A stretch of DNA of 56,377 bases from Chloroflexota bacterium (GCA_963170165.1 CAUJGQ010000010.1:1-56377), one strand, 5' to 3'; shown: positions 1 through 8,709, counted from the first letter of the stretch. The notes: generated by a model from the letters alone, not told the origin. Numbers and translations: made by a program.

Positions 1-120
1 CCGGGTCGGTGGTTCGCGCGGGACGGTCCCACCCGTTCCCATCCCGAACACGGTCGTGAAACGTTCCAGCGCCGACGATACTGCCGCCGCGAGGCGGTGC
101 GGACAATAGGCCACCGCCGG
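1..120 (+). rRNA. rrf: 5S ribosomal RNA
   Basis: The sequence carries the conserved 5S loop segment CCCATCCCGAACACGG (around 40-55) and the later GAAACGTTCCAGCGCC segment. The 5' strand around 5-12 (GTCGGTGG) pairs with the 3' strand 111-118 (CCACCGCC) to close helix I, with one mismatch. The first few bases may lie outside the window, so the 5' end is approximate. This is presumably the last gene of an rRNA operon whose 16S and 23S genes are upstream of the window. Confidence 0.93.
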
Positions 121-130
121 CCCTCCCTGA

Positions 131-157
131 TGCCCCTGAGCTTATACCTCAGGGGCA
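131..157 (+). terminator. Terminator of the rRNA operon
   Basis: A perfect 10-bp inverted repeat, TGCCCCTGAG (131-140) and CTCAGGGGCA (148-157), has a 7-base AT-rich loop and starts 10 bases after the 5S gene. It is followed by a modest T-containing tract. The position and perfect stem support an intrinsic terminator. Confidence 0.85.
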
Positions 158-243
158 TTGCCCATTTCCCGTCTTCTAGTTCCTCCCGGTCTTCTCAGGC
201 CGTTGCCCTCCCGCGAGACTGAAACCAGGAGGTGCCACTGCCC

Positions 244-513
244 ATGAACTCCAATGCTTCTGACCCAGCGCCGCCCGCGGGCCACCGCGCCACCGACCCC
301 ATCGCCGAAATCCGTCCCGGCCTGCCGGTATACGGTGTGGAAGGGGAGTTGCTCGGTGAGGTCAAAGAGGTCGCCGGCGACTGCTTCAAGGTTGACGCGC
401 CATTGCGCCCAGATTACTGGCTGGGTCTTGGCGATGTGCTGTCCTTCACGGCCGAGCGCGTCACTATGCGCTTCGGCGCGGAGGACTTGGAGCAGCACCG
501 CTTCTCCCGCTAA
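244..513 (+). CDS. DUF2171-like small protein
   Basis: An 89-residue soluble protein. The segment IRPGLPVYGVEGELLGEVKE, followed by GDCFKVDAPL and a WLGLGDVLSF strand, resembles the PRC-barrel-like DUF2171 fold, a small beta-barrel found in Chloroflexota, Actinobacteria and Deinococcus with no defined biochemical role. The ATG at 244 is preferred over an in-frame GTG at 232 because AGGAGG (227-232) overlaps that GTG and sits 11 bases before the ATG. It stands alone between the rRNA operon and a convergent kinase gene. The family assignment rests on motif resemblance only. Confidence 0.72.
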   Translation: MNSNASDPAPPAGHRATDPIAEIRPGLPVYGVEGELLGEVKEVAGDCFKVDAPLRPDYWLGLGDVLSFTAERVTMRFGAEDLEQHRFSR

Positions 514-521
514 GCCGGCCG

Positions 522-2813
522 TTACTCGCCGGTGCTCTCATCCTCCGCTGCTTCTCGGCGAGCGCGGCGTGAGCGGGGCGGGCTGGCACCCTCTGGCAGC
601 GGCGCCTCCACCGTCACCGTCGTGCCCTTGCCCGGCGTGCTCTCGATCCGCAGCGCTAGCCCGGCCGCCGCTGCCCGCTCGCGCATACTCAGCAGGCCCA
701 TCCCACCTTGCCGGCCGTCACTCGGCACAGCCGACAACGCCGCCACCTCGAAGCCTGCTCCGTCGTCCTCCACGGATGCGCGCAGCCGCCCGCGCACAGC
801 CTCTAGCCACAGATCAACCGACTTCGCGCCCGCATGCTTGACGGCGTTATTGAGCGCCTCCTGCACGATGCGGAACATCGCCGTCTCGACATCGGGGTCA
901 AGCCGCACGTCGACGCCCCCTTCAAAGCGCAACGGCAGATCAAACCTCACCCGGTACGACGCCGCCAGCTTGTCCAGCGCCCCGGAAAGCCCCTCCTCTG
1001 CCAGTGCACTCGGTCGCAGCTCGAACAGCAGGGCGCGCATTTCGGTCAGCGCCTGCTGTGACAGGGTGCTAATGCGCTCCAGCGTGCCACCCAGTGCCGG
1101 CGCCTTGCGGGCATGCTGGGCATGTGCGGCCTTGGCCATCATGCTCAGGGAGAACAGCGATTGGGTCACCGAATCGTGCAGGTCCCGCGCCAGGCGAGCG
1201 CGCTCCTCCAGCACCGCCGCTTCCTGCCCGCGCCGTCCTAACCGCGCGTGCTCGATGGCCAGCGCCGCCTGATCGGCCAGCGTCTCCACCAGCTGGATAT
1301 CGTCGCCGGCGAACCGGTTGGGCGTCGCATCGCCCACCCATAGCACCCCGACCGACTGCTCGCCCACGCGCAACGGCGCCGCCACCACCGCCCGCACACC
1401 GGCGGCAATCGCCCCGGCCTGTGCCTCCGTCACCACTCCCCAGGTCGCGTAGTCGCCGACCGACACCGTCTCGCCCATGGCAAACGCCAGGCCGGAGGCT
1501 CCACCACTCAGAAACGGCTCCACCAACGGCAGCTCCCGCGGCAACCCGCTGACGGCAGGCTGGAGCGGTCCGTCCTGCGCCACGACGCTCATCTTCGTGC
1601 GCTCCGGATCGGCAAGCGCCACCACGGCCACGCCGGCGCCGCACAGCCGGACGGCAGCGGAGACCACCACCTGAAGCATGGCCTCCACATCGGAGCTGTG
1701 AATCAACTCCTCGGTGATGCGGGCCAGCGCTGCCAGCCGCTCAACCTGTCGCGCCGCCGCGTCCCGCGCCCGTCGCTCCTGGCCGGCCAGGCGGGCATTG
1801 TGCAGCGCCACAGCGATCTGATCGGCAAAGGCCTGCGCCAGCCGAATTTCTCCCTCGCTGTACAGGCGCTCGTGGTGGTGATACAGCGCCACCATCCCCT
1901 GCACGGCGCCGCCCGGCTCGAACAATGGCAGGCGTAGCGCACTGACGACCCCGGCCGCTGCCAGCGCCTCGGCTTGGGCCGGATTGCGGGTCCGTGCCGC
2001 GCCAATGTCATCACGCGTGAACATCGGCTGGCCGGTGCGCTGGATCTCCTCGAAGACGCCGGCGCCCTGATTCGCGCGGCGGGCGGTGATCAGCGCCGTT
2101 TCGAATCCGTCCGCGAGCCCGCGGCTGGCCGCAACTCGCAGGTCGGCTGCTTCGTTGAGCAACCAGACGGCACAGGCTTCGCCGCCCAGCGCCTCCAGTG
2201 TCTGGGTGACGATGGCCTCTAGCAACGCATCCGTATCCCGTGCGGAGGCAAGATCGGCGGCCACCGTCTGCAGCCGGTGCGACTCATCGATAATGCGGGC
2301 GTGCTCCAGCACCAACGCCGCCTGCTGCGCCACCACCTCCAGCGCCTGGGTCACCGCGGCCGCCGGTCGCTCCCGCAGGAACACCGCCAGCGCCCCCGCC
2401 AGCCGCTCACCGACGAACAGGGGCGAGCCGGCGTAGTACCGCAGACCGTTGCCGAGCACCCACTCAGGGTTATCAAAGCCGCTGTCGCTCGTGATCGGGT
2501 CAATCACCACCGGTTGCCGCGTGCGAATGGCGCGGATGATGGGGGAGCCTTCGGCCGTCGCCAGGCTGATGACCGAGCCGGGCAGCTCGCCCCCGAGTCC
2601 GGCGGCGGCCCGCTGATGAATCGTGTCTGCTGCGGGATCGTGCAGCCAGATGCGCGCCAACGCTACGCCGAATTCATCTACCAGGCCACGGGCGAGGGCA
2701 CCGAGCGCGCCGTCGCTGCCGGCATCCGCGGTGACACGCGCCATCACCCGCGCGAGCGCAGCCATCGCGTCCGCGGCGCTGCCGGCCGGTGTGGACATGT
2801 CGGCGGCGGTCAC
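522..2813 (-). CDS. GAF-domain sensor histidine kinase (NarL/HisKA_3 type)
   Basis: A 763-residue soluble sensor kinase. Three tandem GAF-like domains cover roughly residues 25-520 and are followed by a HisKA_3 dimerisation/phosphoacceptor segment with ARDLHDSVTQ (His546 the probable phosphorylated residue) and a HATPase_c domain (N-box EALNNAVKHA, then DDGAGF and GGMGLLSMRERA). No membrane segments are visible, so it should sense a cytoplasmic ligand or redox state through the GAFs. GTG at 2813 is chosen over an in-frame ATG at 2852 because a GGAGGAGGGG ribosome site lies about 8 bases before it. No NarL-type response regulator is adjacent. The gene lies 54 bases downstream of the acyl ligase on the same strand, possibly co-transcribed. 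Confidence 0.9.
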   Translation of the reverse strand: MTAADMSTPAGSAADAMAALARVMARVTADAGSDGALGALARGLVDEFGVALARIWLHDPAADTIHQRAAAGLGGELPGSVISLATAEGSPIIRAIRTRQPVVIDPITSDSGFDNPEWVLGNGLRYYAGSPLFVGERLAGALAVFLRERPAAAVTQALEVVAQQAALVLEHARIIDESHRLQTVAADLASARDTDALLEAIVTQTLEALGGEACAVWLLNEAADLRVAASRGLADGFETALITARRANQGAGVFEEIQRTGQPMFTRDDIGAARTRNPAQAEALAAAGVVSALRLPLFEPGGAVQGMVALYHHHERLYSEGEIRLAQAFADQIAVALHNARLAGQERRARDAAARQVERLAALARITEELIHSSDVEAMLQVVVSAAVRLCGAGVAVVALADPERTKMSVVAQDGPLQPAVSGLPRELPLVEPFLSGGASGLAFAMGETVSVGDYATWGVVTEAQAGAIAAGVRAVVAAPLRVGEQSVGVLWVGDATPNRFAGDDIQLVETLADQAALAIEHARLGRRGQEAAVLEERARLARDLHDSVTQSLFSLSMMAKAAHAQHARKAPALGGTLERISTLSQQALTEMRALLFELRPSALAEEGLSGALDKLAASYRVRFDLPLRFEGGVDVRLDPDVETAMFRIVQEALNNAVKHAGAKSVDLWLEAVRGRLRASVEDDGAGFEVAALSAVPSDGRQGGMGLLSMRERAAAAGLALRIESTPGKGTTVTVEAPLPEGASPPRSRRARREAAEDESTGE

Positions 2814-2867
2814 CGGGCTCCCCTCCTCCCCGTGCTGCTGATCGTTCCCCATGTGGCCATGCCGCGG

Positions 2868-4364
2868 CTACAGCAACTCCAGCAGCCGGCGGCGCTGAAT
2901 CTTGCCGGTGGCGCCGCGCGGGATCACAGGCACGAATCGAATCACCTTCGGTACCTTGAACCGGGCGAGATACTGGCCGGAAAAGGCGATCAACTCATCC
3001 GCGGTCACCTGCTCCCCGGGCTTGAGCGCCACCACCGCCTCGACCTCCTCGCCGTAGATTGGGTGCGGAACCCCTACCGCCACCGCTTCGGCAACGGCGG
3101 GATGGCGTAGTAGCACATCGTCGATCTCCATCGGCGTGATCTTCTCACCGCCTCTATTGATCAGTTCCTTGATGCGGCCGTGCAGGAAGATGTACCCGTC
3201 CGCATCGATGCTGCCCTGGTCGCCCGTGCGAAACCAGCCATTGGTGAAGGCGGCGGCGGTCGCCTCGGGGTTGCGCAGATAGCCGCGCGTGACGTTCTCA
3301 CCACGAATCGCTACCTCACCCACGGCTCCGGTGGGGAGCAAATGGCCGGCATCATCCAGGATCGCCGCTTCCAGTCCGGTGGCCAGGCCGACGCTGCCCT
3401 CTTTGCGTGCCGCCGGCGGCAGTGGGTTCGACGCGATCTGGTGCGCGGCCTCGGTCATGCCATAGGCCTGAAGCACGGCCACGTCGAACCGCCGCTCGAA
3501 CGCCTCCTGTGTGGCCGGCGCCAGCGCGGACGAGCAGGAGCGCACGAAACGAAAGCGCGGCGGCTCGCCTGCCAGGTACTGATCTGCCGTGTTCAGCAGG
3601 ATGGTGTGGATCGTGGGGACAGCGGTGTACCAGGTAGGCTGATAGCGCTGTACCACGGGCCAGAAGCCGGAGGCGGAGAACCGCCGCGGCAGCACGATAC
3701 TGCCCCCCGCCTGCAACGTCGCCATCACGCTCGCCACCAGACCGTGGACATGAAACAGCGGCATAACGCACAACGTTCGATCGGCGGCGGTCAGCTCGTA
3801 CGAGGCGGCAACGTTGCGGGCCGAGGCGAGCAGGTTACGGTGGGAGAGCCGGACGCCCTTGGGCCGGGAGGTGGTGCCGGAGGTGTACAGCAGCAGCGCG
3901 TCATCGTCCGGCCCCGGGGAGGCCGCCGGGACCTCGCCACCGGCGGGCCCGTCTACGGTGGAGCCTGCCGCGGTGGAAAACGACAGCCGCGCCCGCCGGT
4001 CTGGTAGCTGTACGCACTCCTGTACGCGGGCGGCGTTCTCCTCATCGAAGAGCAGCAACGTCGCGCGAGAGTCCTCGAGTGCGAAGTCGATCTCTTCCGG
4101 CCGCAGTTCCGGGTTGACCGGCATGGCGGCGGCGCCGGCGGCTAGCGCGCCGAAGAAGGTGAACAGCGCCTCCGGGCCGTTTGGGAGCACGTATGCCACG
4201 GCGTCACCGGGCCGCACTCCGCAAGCGCGCAGGCCTTCGCAGACGGCGTGCACTTCGTCCATCAGGCGTGCATAGGTGATGGTCAGGTCAAGCTCGGGGC
4301 TAATCAGGGCGGGGGCGGCGCGATCACCCCGCGCCAGCAGCGCGAGCAGGTTTTCGGCGGACAT
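2868..4364 (-). CDS. AMP-dependent acyl-CoA ligase, oxalyl-CoA synthetase (Pcs60/AAE3)-like
   Basis: A 498-residue ANL-superfamily adenylating enzyme that should form an acyl-AMP and then an acyl-CoA. Visible motifs are the A3 loop YTSGTTSRPKG (about 158-168), A5 YGMTEA (about 300), the TGD/GRIKELINRGGEKI hinge (about 385-405) and the A10 lysine in PRGATGKIQ near the C-terminus (about 486). The RFSASGFWPVVQRYQPTWYT and RFVRSCSSALAP stretches resemble Pcs60/AAE3 oxalyl-CoA synthetases more than long-chain acyl ligases. ATG 4364 is chosen because GGGAGGCC lies about 7 bases upstream; a longer in-frame reading to 4490 has no such site. Oxalate as substrate is an inference. Confidence 0.88.
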   Translation of the reverse strand: MSAENLLALLARGDRAAPALISPELDLTITYARLMDEVHAVCEGLRACGVRPGDAVAYVLPNGPEALFTFFGALAAGAAAMPVNPELRPEEIDFALEDSRATLLLFDEENAARVQECVQLPDRRARLSFSTAAGSTVDGPAGGEVPAASPGPDDDALLLYTSGTTSRPKGVRLSHRNLLASARNVAASYELTAADRTLCVMPLFHVHGLVASVMATLQAGGSIVLPRRFSASGFWPVVQRYQPTWYTAVPTIHTILLNTADQYLAGEPPRFRFVRSCSSALAPATQEAFERRFDVAVLQAYGMTEAAHQIASNPLPPAARKEGSVGLATGLEAAILDDAGHLLPTGAVGEVAIRGENVTRGYLRNPEATAAAFTNGWFRTGDQGSIDADGYIFLHGRIKELINRGGEKITPMEIDDVLLRHPAVAEAVAVGVPHPIYGEEVEAVVALKPGEQVTADELIAFSGQYLARFKVPKVIRFVPVIPRGATGKIQRRRLLELL

Positions 4365-4509
4365 GCAACGGCCTCCCGTGCCGGGGATCTGCTGGTAGCG
4401 TACATGGCCGCGCCTGGCGGTGACAGGGCGCGCCGACCGTGAATTGCGGGAAGGCAGCGCGCGACACGTCTGCCTTCCCACCCGGTTCAATGTCTAGACA
4501 CCGGTCTGC

Positions 4510-5988
4510 TCAGCGCCGCCGGCCTGCGGCCGCCTTCGCCCGTTCGGACCGTGGTAGCTCATCGGTCAAGTACAGGTGAATCGCCTCAGCGGCGCGGCGG
4601 CCATCGGCAAGCGCCGTAACGACGAGGTCAGCGCCGTTGACGTTGTCGCCGCCGGCGAAGATGTTGGGCCGCGAGGTGCGCATGGTGTCCTTATCGACTT
4701 CCAGCAACGCCCAGCGATTGGCCCTCAACCCTTCGGTTGACTTGGGCACCAGCGGGTCGGCGTTATAGCCGATGGCAGCAACCACCATATCCGCGGGCAG
4801 GATGTACTCGGAGCCCGGCACCGGCACGGGGCGGCGGCGGCCCGACTCGTCCGGCTCGCCCAGCTCCACCTTTTGCACCTCCACGCCGGTCACCCTGCCG
4901 TCCTCTCCCACAACGCGCAGGGGGATGGTCATCCACATGAAGTTGACGCCTTCCTCGCGGGCGTTCTTACGCTCTTCGCCGCGGCCCAGCATCTCCGCCT
5001 CGGTGCGGCGGTACATGCAGGTGACCTCGGTCACACCCAGCCGGCGGGCGGTGCGGACACAGTCCATCGAGGTGTCGCCGCCGCCGATGACGACGACGCG
5101 GTCTACCTTGGGCAGCGGCGTGCGCAGCTTCTCCGGCAGCGCCTCGGGCGGGAGATTGCCGCGGACGAGATACTCCGTCGCCTCGTACACCCCGTCCAGT
5201 TCCTCACCAGGAATGCGCAGCTTGTTGCCCACCCCGGCGCCGGTGCCGACGAAAACGGCGTCAAAGCCATCCTTCTCGAGCAGGGTATCGAGCGTGATAT
5301 CCTTGCCGACCCAGGTGTTACAGCGGAACTGGATGCCCATCTTCCGCAGATACGCGATGTAGTCGTCAACGATCTCCTTGCGCATCTTGAAGTTCGGAAT
5401 GCCGTATACCAGCACGCCACCGGGCTCGGGCCAGGCCTCGAAAATGGTGCAGGTGTGGCCAAGTTTGGTCAGCTCCTCGGCGCAGCCCAGGCTGGCCGGG
5501 CCGGCGCCGATCAGCGCCACCTTGCGGCCGCTGGCGGGCGCCTGCTCAAACACCGGCCAACCGCCATGCAGGCGGCGCTGCGAGTCGTTGATGAAGGCCT
5601 CGAGCTTGCCGATGGTGACCGGCGGCTGATAGGAGCCATCGACGCGCAGCGCGAAGCCGACCACGCACGCTCCCTCGCACAACTTCTCCTGGGGGCACAG
5701 GCGGCCGCACATCTCCGGCAGGTTGCTGGTGCGACGGAAGACACCGGCGGCTGACTCGATATCGCCGATCTCCAGAAATGAGAAGGCGCCGGGAATGTCG
5801 TTGTGCAGCGGGCACGCCTCGGTGCACGGGGCAGCGGGGCACTGAATACAGCGGGCCGCCTCGATCTGGGCTGCTTGCAGGTCAAAGCCCAGGTACGCCT
5901 CATCCCAATTCTTGAGGCGATCTTCGGGGGCCTGTTTGGGCACCGGCTGCACCGGAATCAAGAGCCGTCGATGCGTCAGATTGGACAT
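4510..5988 (-). CDS. gltD: Glutamate synthase small-chain-like NADPH/FAD oxidoreductase
   Basis: A 492-residue iron-sulphur flavoprotein of the GltD/DpdA family, which passes electrons from NADPH through FAD to a partner. The N-terminal domain has two cysteine sets, C47/C50/C55/C59 and C94/C98/C104/C108, for 4Fe-4S clusters. The FAD fold has IGAGPASLGCAEEL and the NADPH fold has VVIGGGDTSMDCV; the C-terminal IFAGGDNVNGADLV closes the FAD site. No gltB or dihydropyrimidine dehydrogenase B subunit lies in the window, so the partner and the true reaction are unknown. ATG 5988 is the first sensible start; upstream in-frame residues look non-coding. Confidence 0.85.
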   Translation of the reverse strand: MSNLTHRRLLIPVQPVPKQAPEDRLKNWDEAYLGFDLQAAQIEAARCIQCPAAPCTEACPLHNDIPGAFSFLEIGDIESAAGVFRRTSNLPEMCGRLCPQEKLCEGACVVGFALRVDGSYQPPVTIGKLEAFINDSQRRLHGGWPVFEQAPASGRKVALIGAGPASLGCAEELTKLGHTCTIFEAWPEPGGVLVYGIPNFKMRKEIVDDYIAYLRKMGIQFRCNTWVGKDITLDTLLEKDGFDAVFVGTGAGVGNKLRIPGEELDGVYEATEYLVRGNLPPEALPEKLRTPLPKVDRVVVIGGGDTSMDCVRTARRLGVTEVTCMYRRTEAEMLGRGEERKNAREEGVNFMWMTIPLRVVGEDGRVTGVEVQKVELGEPDESGRRRPVPVPGSEYILPADMVVAAIGYNADPLVPKSTEGLRANRWALLEVDKDTMRTSRPNIFAGGDNVNGADLVVTALADGRRAAEAIHLYLTDELPRSERAKAAAGRRR

Positions 5989-6094
5989 GCCGAAACCACC
6001 ACCCCATGCCGCGCACACACGGCAGAACCACTGCAACACACTGTTGCCGCGATGATACGAAGTCCACGGCGGGCGAACAAGGCAGCCGGAACCG

Positions 6095-6595
6095 TCACCG
6101 CGTGCGGCGCAACGGCAACGGTTCCGCCACGCCGTCTCGGATGCGGAACGCCGTCACCTCTGGCCGGGCCGGGCGGAGCTGGGCAAAGGCGTGTGCCCGC
6201 TGCCAGGCTTCGGGCGGCATACCGCGATAGACAAACGGTTGATGCGGCGCGCGCAACGACACAAACATGTGCACGATGTCGCCGAACCACAGCGCCATCT
6301 GCGCGGCGTTGTCGAAGTCCGTGGGGCTGGGAAATGGTTGTGTGTGCGTGTGTGAGTGGTAGATTCCTGTGATCTGCCAGCCACGTTCGCTGATCGCGTC
6401 TTCCGCCAGGCGGTAGCTTTTCGGTTCGACATCAAAGCGAAACGGCCGCTCCTCGGGGCGGGCGCCGTTCTCGCAGGGATACACACCCCGAATGATGGTC
6501 CCCTCTCCGCCGAGCACGCCCCAGCACTCATCGGGGGCATGGCGGCGGGCGTGGCCGATCATCTCGCTGATGAGCAGACGGCTGATGTGCAACAT
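6095..6595 (-). CDS. JAMM/Mov34 family metalloprotease
   Basis: A 166-residue single-domain protein with a complete JAMM zinc site: Glu23, then H80-S-H82, seven residues, Ser90, two residues, Asp93. Bacterial JAMM proteins of this size remove C-terminal extensions from ubiquitin-like sulphur carriers such as ThiS, MoaD or CysO (family knowledge). No sulphur carrier or MoeB/ThiF gene is adjacent; the only same-strand upstream neighbour is a small zinc-ribbon protein 52 bases away. The substrate is therefore unknown. The intact metal ligands suggest an active protease. Confidence 0.88.
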   Translation of the reverse strand: MLHISRLLISEMIGHARRHAPDECWGVLGGEGTIIRGVYPCENGARPEERPFRFDVEPKSYRLAEDAISERGWQITGIYHSHTHTQPFPSPTDFDNAAQMALWFGDIVHMFVSLRAPHQPFVYRGMPPEAWQRAHAFAQLRPARPEVTAFRIRDGVAEPLPLRRTR

Positions 6596-6647
6596 GCGCC
6601 CAGCGTACAGGCCCTACCGGTTGTGCGTCAGCCGGGCGAGCGCCGCG

Positions 6648-6863
6648 TTATACGGTGAAGCTGCCGGCATGATTGGGACAGGTGCGGATTAGGCGGGCGC
6701 GCGCCACGAGCCAGGCGTCACGCTGGTCATCGCGCGGCGAGATACGCGCGACGAACACCCGCCGGCATACCGGGCACTGCACCTCCAGCCGCGCCCAGGT
6801 GGCCGGGTAGCGCGCTGCCCGTAGCCGGTAGCGGTGGGTGATGGCATCGACGAACTGAACCAC
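6648..6863 (-). CDS. Small zinc-ribbon-like hypothetical protein
   Basis: A 71-residue protein with a CPVC pair and a later CPNH pair, separated by about 27 residues rich in Arg and Asp, that could bind one zinc ion. The GTG start at 6863 is chosen because a G-rich GGCAGGGGGCGG stretch lies just upstream; a longer in-frame reading to 7028 would collide with the start of the divergent gene at 7027 and is unlikely. It lies directly upstream of the JAMM gene on the same strand. Function unknown; it could be a translation artefact, but the paired Cys/His argue for a real protein. Confidence 0.55.
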   Translation of the reverse strand: MVQFVDAITHRYRLRAARYPATWARLEVQCPVCRRVFVARISPRDDQRDAWLVARARLIRTCPNHAGSFTV

Positions 6864-7026
6864 ACGCCGCCCCTGCCCTACCGGTGTGAGACCGCATCTG
6901 ATCTTCCTTATCGGCAGCCGGTCAGCCGGTGTGAGGGGCCGCACCCAACTTGACACCGCGGGTTCCGCCCCGTAGACAAAGGCCACACACCCGGGTGGAT
7001 CAGCGCCCGGTGGCGGAGGCAGCACC

Positions 7027-7905
7027 ATGGTCGCGGTGGAAGCGCAGTATGACAGCTATACGGGCAAAGACATCGGCAGTCTGAGCGTGGAAGTGTCAGC
7101 GGAGCTGGTGAGCCGCTATGCCGGCGGCGTACAGGACCCTAACCCCGCCTACACCGGCCCATCGCCGTTCGGCGCCCCGGTGGCGCCGGCGCTGGTGCTG
7201 CACAGCGCCCCCCACCGCTTCAGCGGCTGGTATCTGCAGAACCGCTACGGCAACCTGCACGCCAAGCAGGAATGGTGGCTGTTCCAGCCGATCATGGTCG
7301 GTGAAACCGTCACGCTGCGCTCGCTGATCGCCGATCGATACATCAAGCGTGGCCGCGATTATGTCGTCAATGAGGTGACGATCACTGGTCCGGCCGGCGA
7401 CGTGCGCGCCCGAGTCGCCACCCACCAGAGCTTCATGCTTGACACGACCTTCCAAGGCACGGTGGTAGATCCCACACGCGAGAAGCAGTCAGGCCGGCAG
7501 TTCGCGGCCACGGCGCCAGAGGTGCTTGAGCAGTTGCCCCGGTCCCATAAGCTCGTTGATCAGGCGATGTGCGACGCCTACAGCGGACCCGGGCGCAACT
7601 ATCACAACGACAAAGCGGAAGCCGCCAAGCTCGGTTTCCCCGAGATCGTGGTGCAGGGGACGATGTCCACCTGCTTCATCTCCCAGATCATGACTGAGCG
7701 CTTCGGCGCAGGCTGGTGGCAGGGCGGGCGGATGTCCGTCAACTTTGTCAACGTGTTGTGGGTCAACGAGGCGGTGACCGCCGGTGGCCTGGTGATGGCA
7801 CGCGTACCAGAAGGCGGCCGCACGCGACATCACTGTCAGGTATGGGTGGAGAAAGCGGACGGCACCAAGGTCACCGTTGGCACCGCCAGCGCCATCACCA
7901 CGTAG
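7027..7905 (+). CDS. MaoC-like hot-dog dehydratase/hydratase
   Basis: A 292-residue protein with two hot-dog halves. The N-terminal half has YAGGVQDPNPAYTG and a run ending in GAPVAPAL, typical of the FAS1-like/MaoC dehydratase N-domain; the C-terminal half has YHNDKAEAAKLGFPEIVVQG, the hydratase-type loop with the catalytic-region Asp/His. The family hydrates or dehydrates acyl-CoA double bonds. GGAGG lies about 8 bases before ATG 7027. It is transcribed away from the zinc-ribbon gene and is followed by a separate TetR promoter, so it appears monocistronic. The substrate cannot be read from the sequence. Confidence 0.85.
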   Translation: MVAVEAQYDSYTGKDIGSLSVEVSAELVSRYAGGVQDPNPAYTGPSPFGAPVAPALVLHSAPHRFSGWYLQNRYGNLHAKQEWWLFQPIMVGETVTLRSLIADRYIKRGRDYVVNEVTITGPAGDVRARVATHQSFMLDTTFQGTVVDPTREKQSGRQFAATAPEVLEQLPRSHKLVDQAMCDAYSGPGRNYHNDKAEAAKLGFPEIVVQGTMSTCFISQIMTERFGAGWWQGGRMSVNFVNVLWVNEAVTAGGLVMARVPEGGRTRHHCQVWVEKADGTKVTVGTASAITT

Positions 7906-7946
7906 CGCACGCCGCGCACCCCTACGGCCGGCGCCCGGCGTTGTCC

Positions 7947-7976
7947 TTGACAGAGTTAGTGCTGACTCACTATCCT
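7947..7976 (+). promoter_or_regulatory. tetR promoter with overlapping operator
   Basis: TTGACA at 7947-7952 is followed after 17-18 bases by CTATCC/TATCCT at 7970-7976. The 16-bp operator TAGTGCTGACTCACTA (7957-7972) fills the spacer, with 5-bp arms TAGTG and CACTA around 6 bases. The same arms recur at 8713 and 8918. An operator lying between -35 and -10 fits autorepression by the TetR protein encoded 20 bases downstream. Confidence 0.75.
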
Positions 7977-7992
7977 TCTGCCGAAGGGCACG

Positions 7993-8688
7993 ATGATGAC
8001 AGTAGCACGGCAGCGGGCACGCAAACGACCAGCCGAGGTACGGCGGGAGGAGCTGCTTGACGCCGCGGTGCGGGTGTTCGCTCGCACACCCTATCGAGCC
8101 GCCGGCACGGCCGAGATCGCGCGCGAGGCCGGAGTAGCCGAGCCAACGATTTACCGGCACTTCGGCTCCAAGCGCGATCTGTACTTGGCGGCGCTGGAGC
8201 GGTGCGGCGCCAAGGTGCGCGACCAGTTCATCCACATCGCCCAGCGCGAGCCTGACCCGCTGATGGCGCTGCACGAGATGGGTGAGTGGTACGGCGAGAG
8301 TATCTCGCTGGACAACGAGCCGCTGCGCATGCGCCAGCGCGCCATCGCCGAGTCGGAGGATGGCGAGGTGCGCGGGCAACTCCGGCGGGTGTACGAGCAG
8401 ATCATCACCACCATCGCCGAGATCATCAGCCGAGGTCAGGCCGCGGGCTCCTTCAGCCGGGCCGCTCCGGCCGAAGGCATGGCCTGGGCGTTCGTCGCCA
8501 TCGGCCAGGCGATGGATAGCGCCGCGCTGATGGGCTACCCAACCGCCGAGTGCCAATACCGCTTCGCCGAGCTGCAAATCGCCTTCATGCGCTACCTGCT
8601 GGCCGACCCGGATCATCCCGCCCTCCTGCAGATGGTCAGCGCGTTGGGCGAGGCGCGCCGCGCCGCAGCGGCGTCCGCGCCGGATTAG
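7993..8688 (+). CDS. TetR/AcrR family transcriptional repressor
   Basis: A 231-residue regulator. Residues about 15-65 form the TetR helix-turn-helix, with REELLDAAVRVFAR followed by AEIAREAGVAEPTIYRHFGS and KRDLYLAAL. The remaining helical part is the ligand-binding and dimerisation domain. GAAGGG upstream serves either ATG 7993 or ATG 7996. Its promoter carries an operator identical in arms to two sites between it and the MMPL exporter, so it probably represses itself and the exporter and responds to a small hydrophobic ligand. The ligand is not inferable. Confidence 0.93.
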   Translation: MMTVARQRARKRPAEVRREELLDAAVRVFARTPYRAAGTAEIAREAGVAEPTIYRHFGSKRDLYLAALERCGAKVRDQFIHIAQREPDPLMALHEMGEWYGESISLDNEPLRMRQRAIAESEDGEVRGQLRRVYEQIITTIAEIISRGQAAGSFSRAAPAEGMAWAFVAIGQAMDSAALMGYPTAECQYRFAELQIAFMRYLLADPDHPALLQMVSALGEARRAAAASAPD

Positions 8689-8693
8689 CAGCC

Positions 8694-8709
8694 AGACGCC
8701 ATGGCGTCT
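8694..8709. repeat. Perfect 16-bp palindrome
   Basis: AGACGCCATGGCGTCT reads the same on both strands and begins six bases after the tetR stop codon. There is no T-tract, so it is a weak candidate for an intrinsic terminator. It could be a second type of protein-binding site just upstream of the 8713 operator. Confidence 0.6.
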
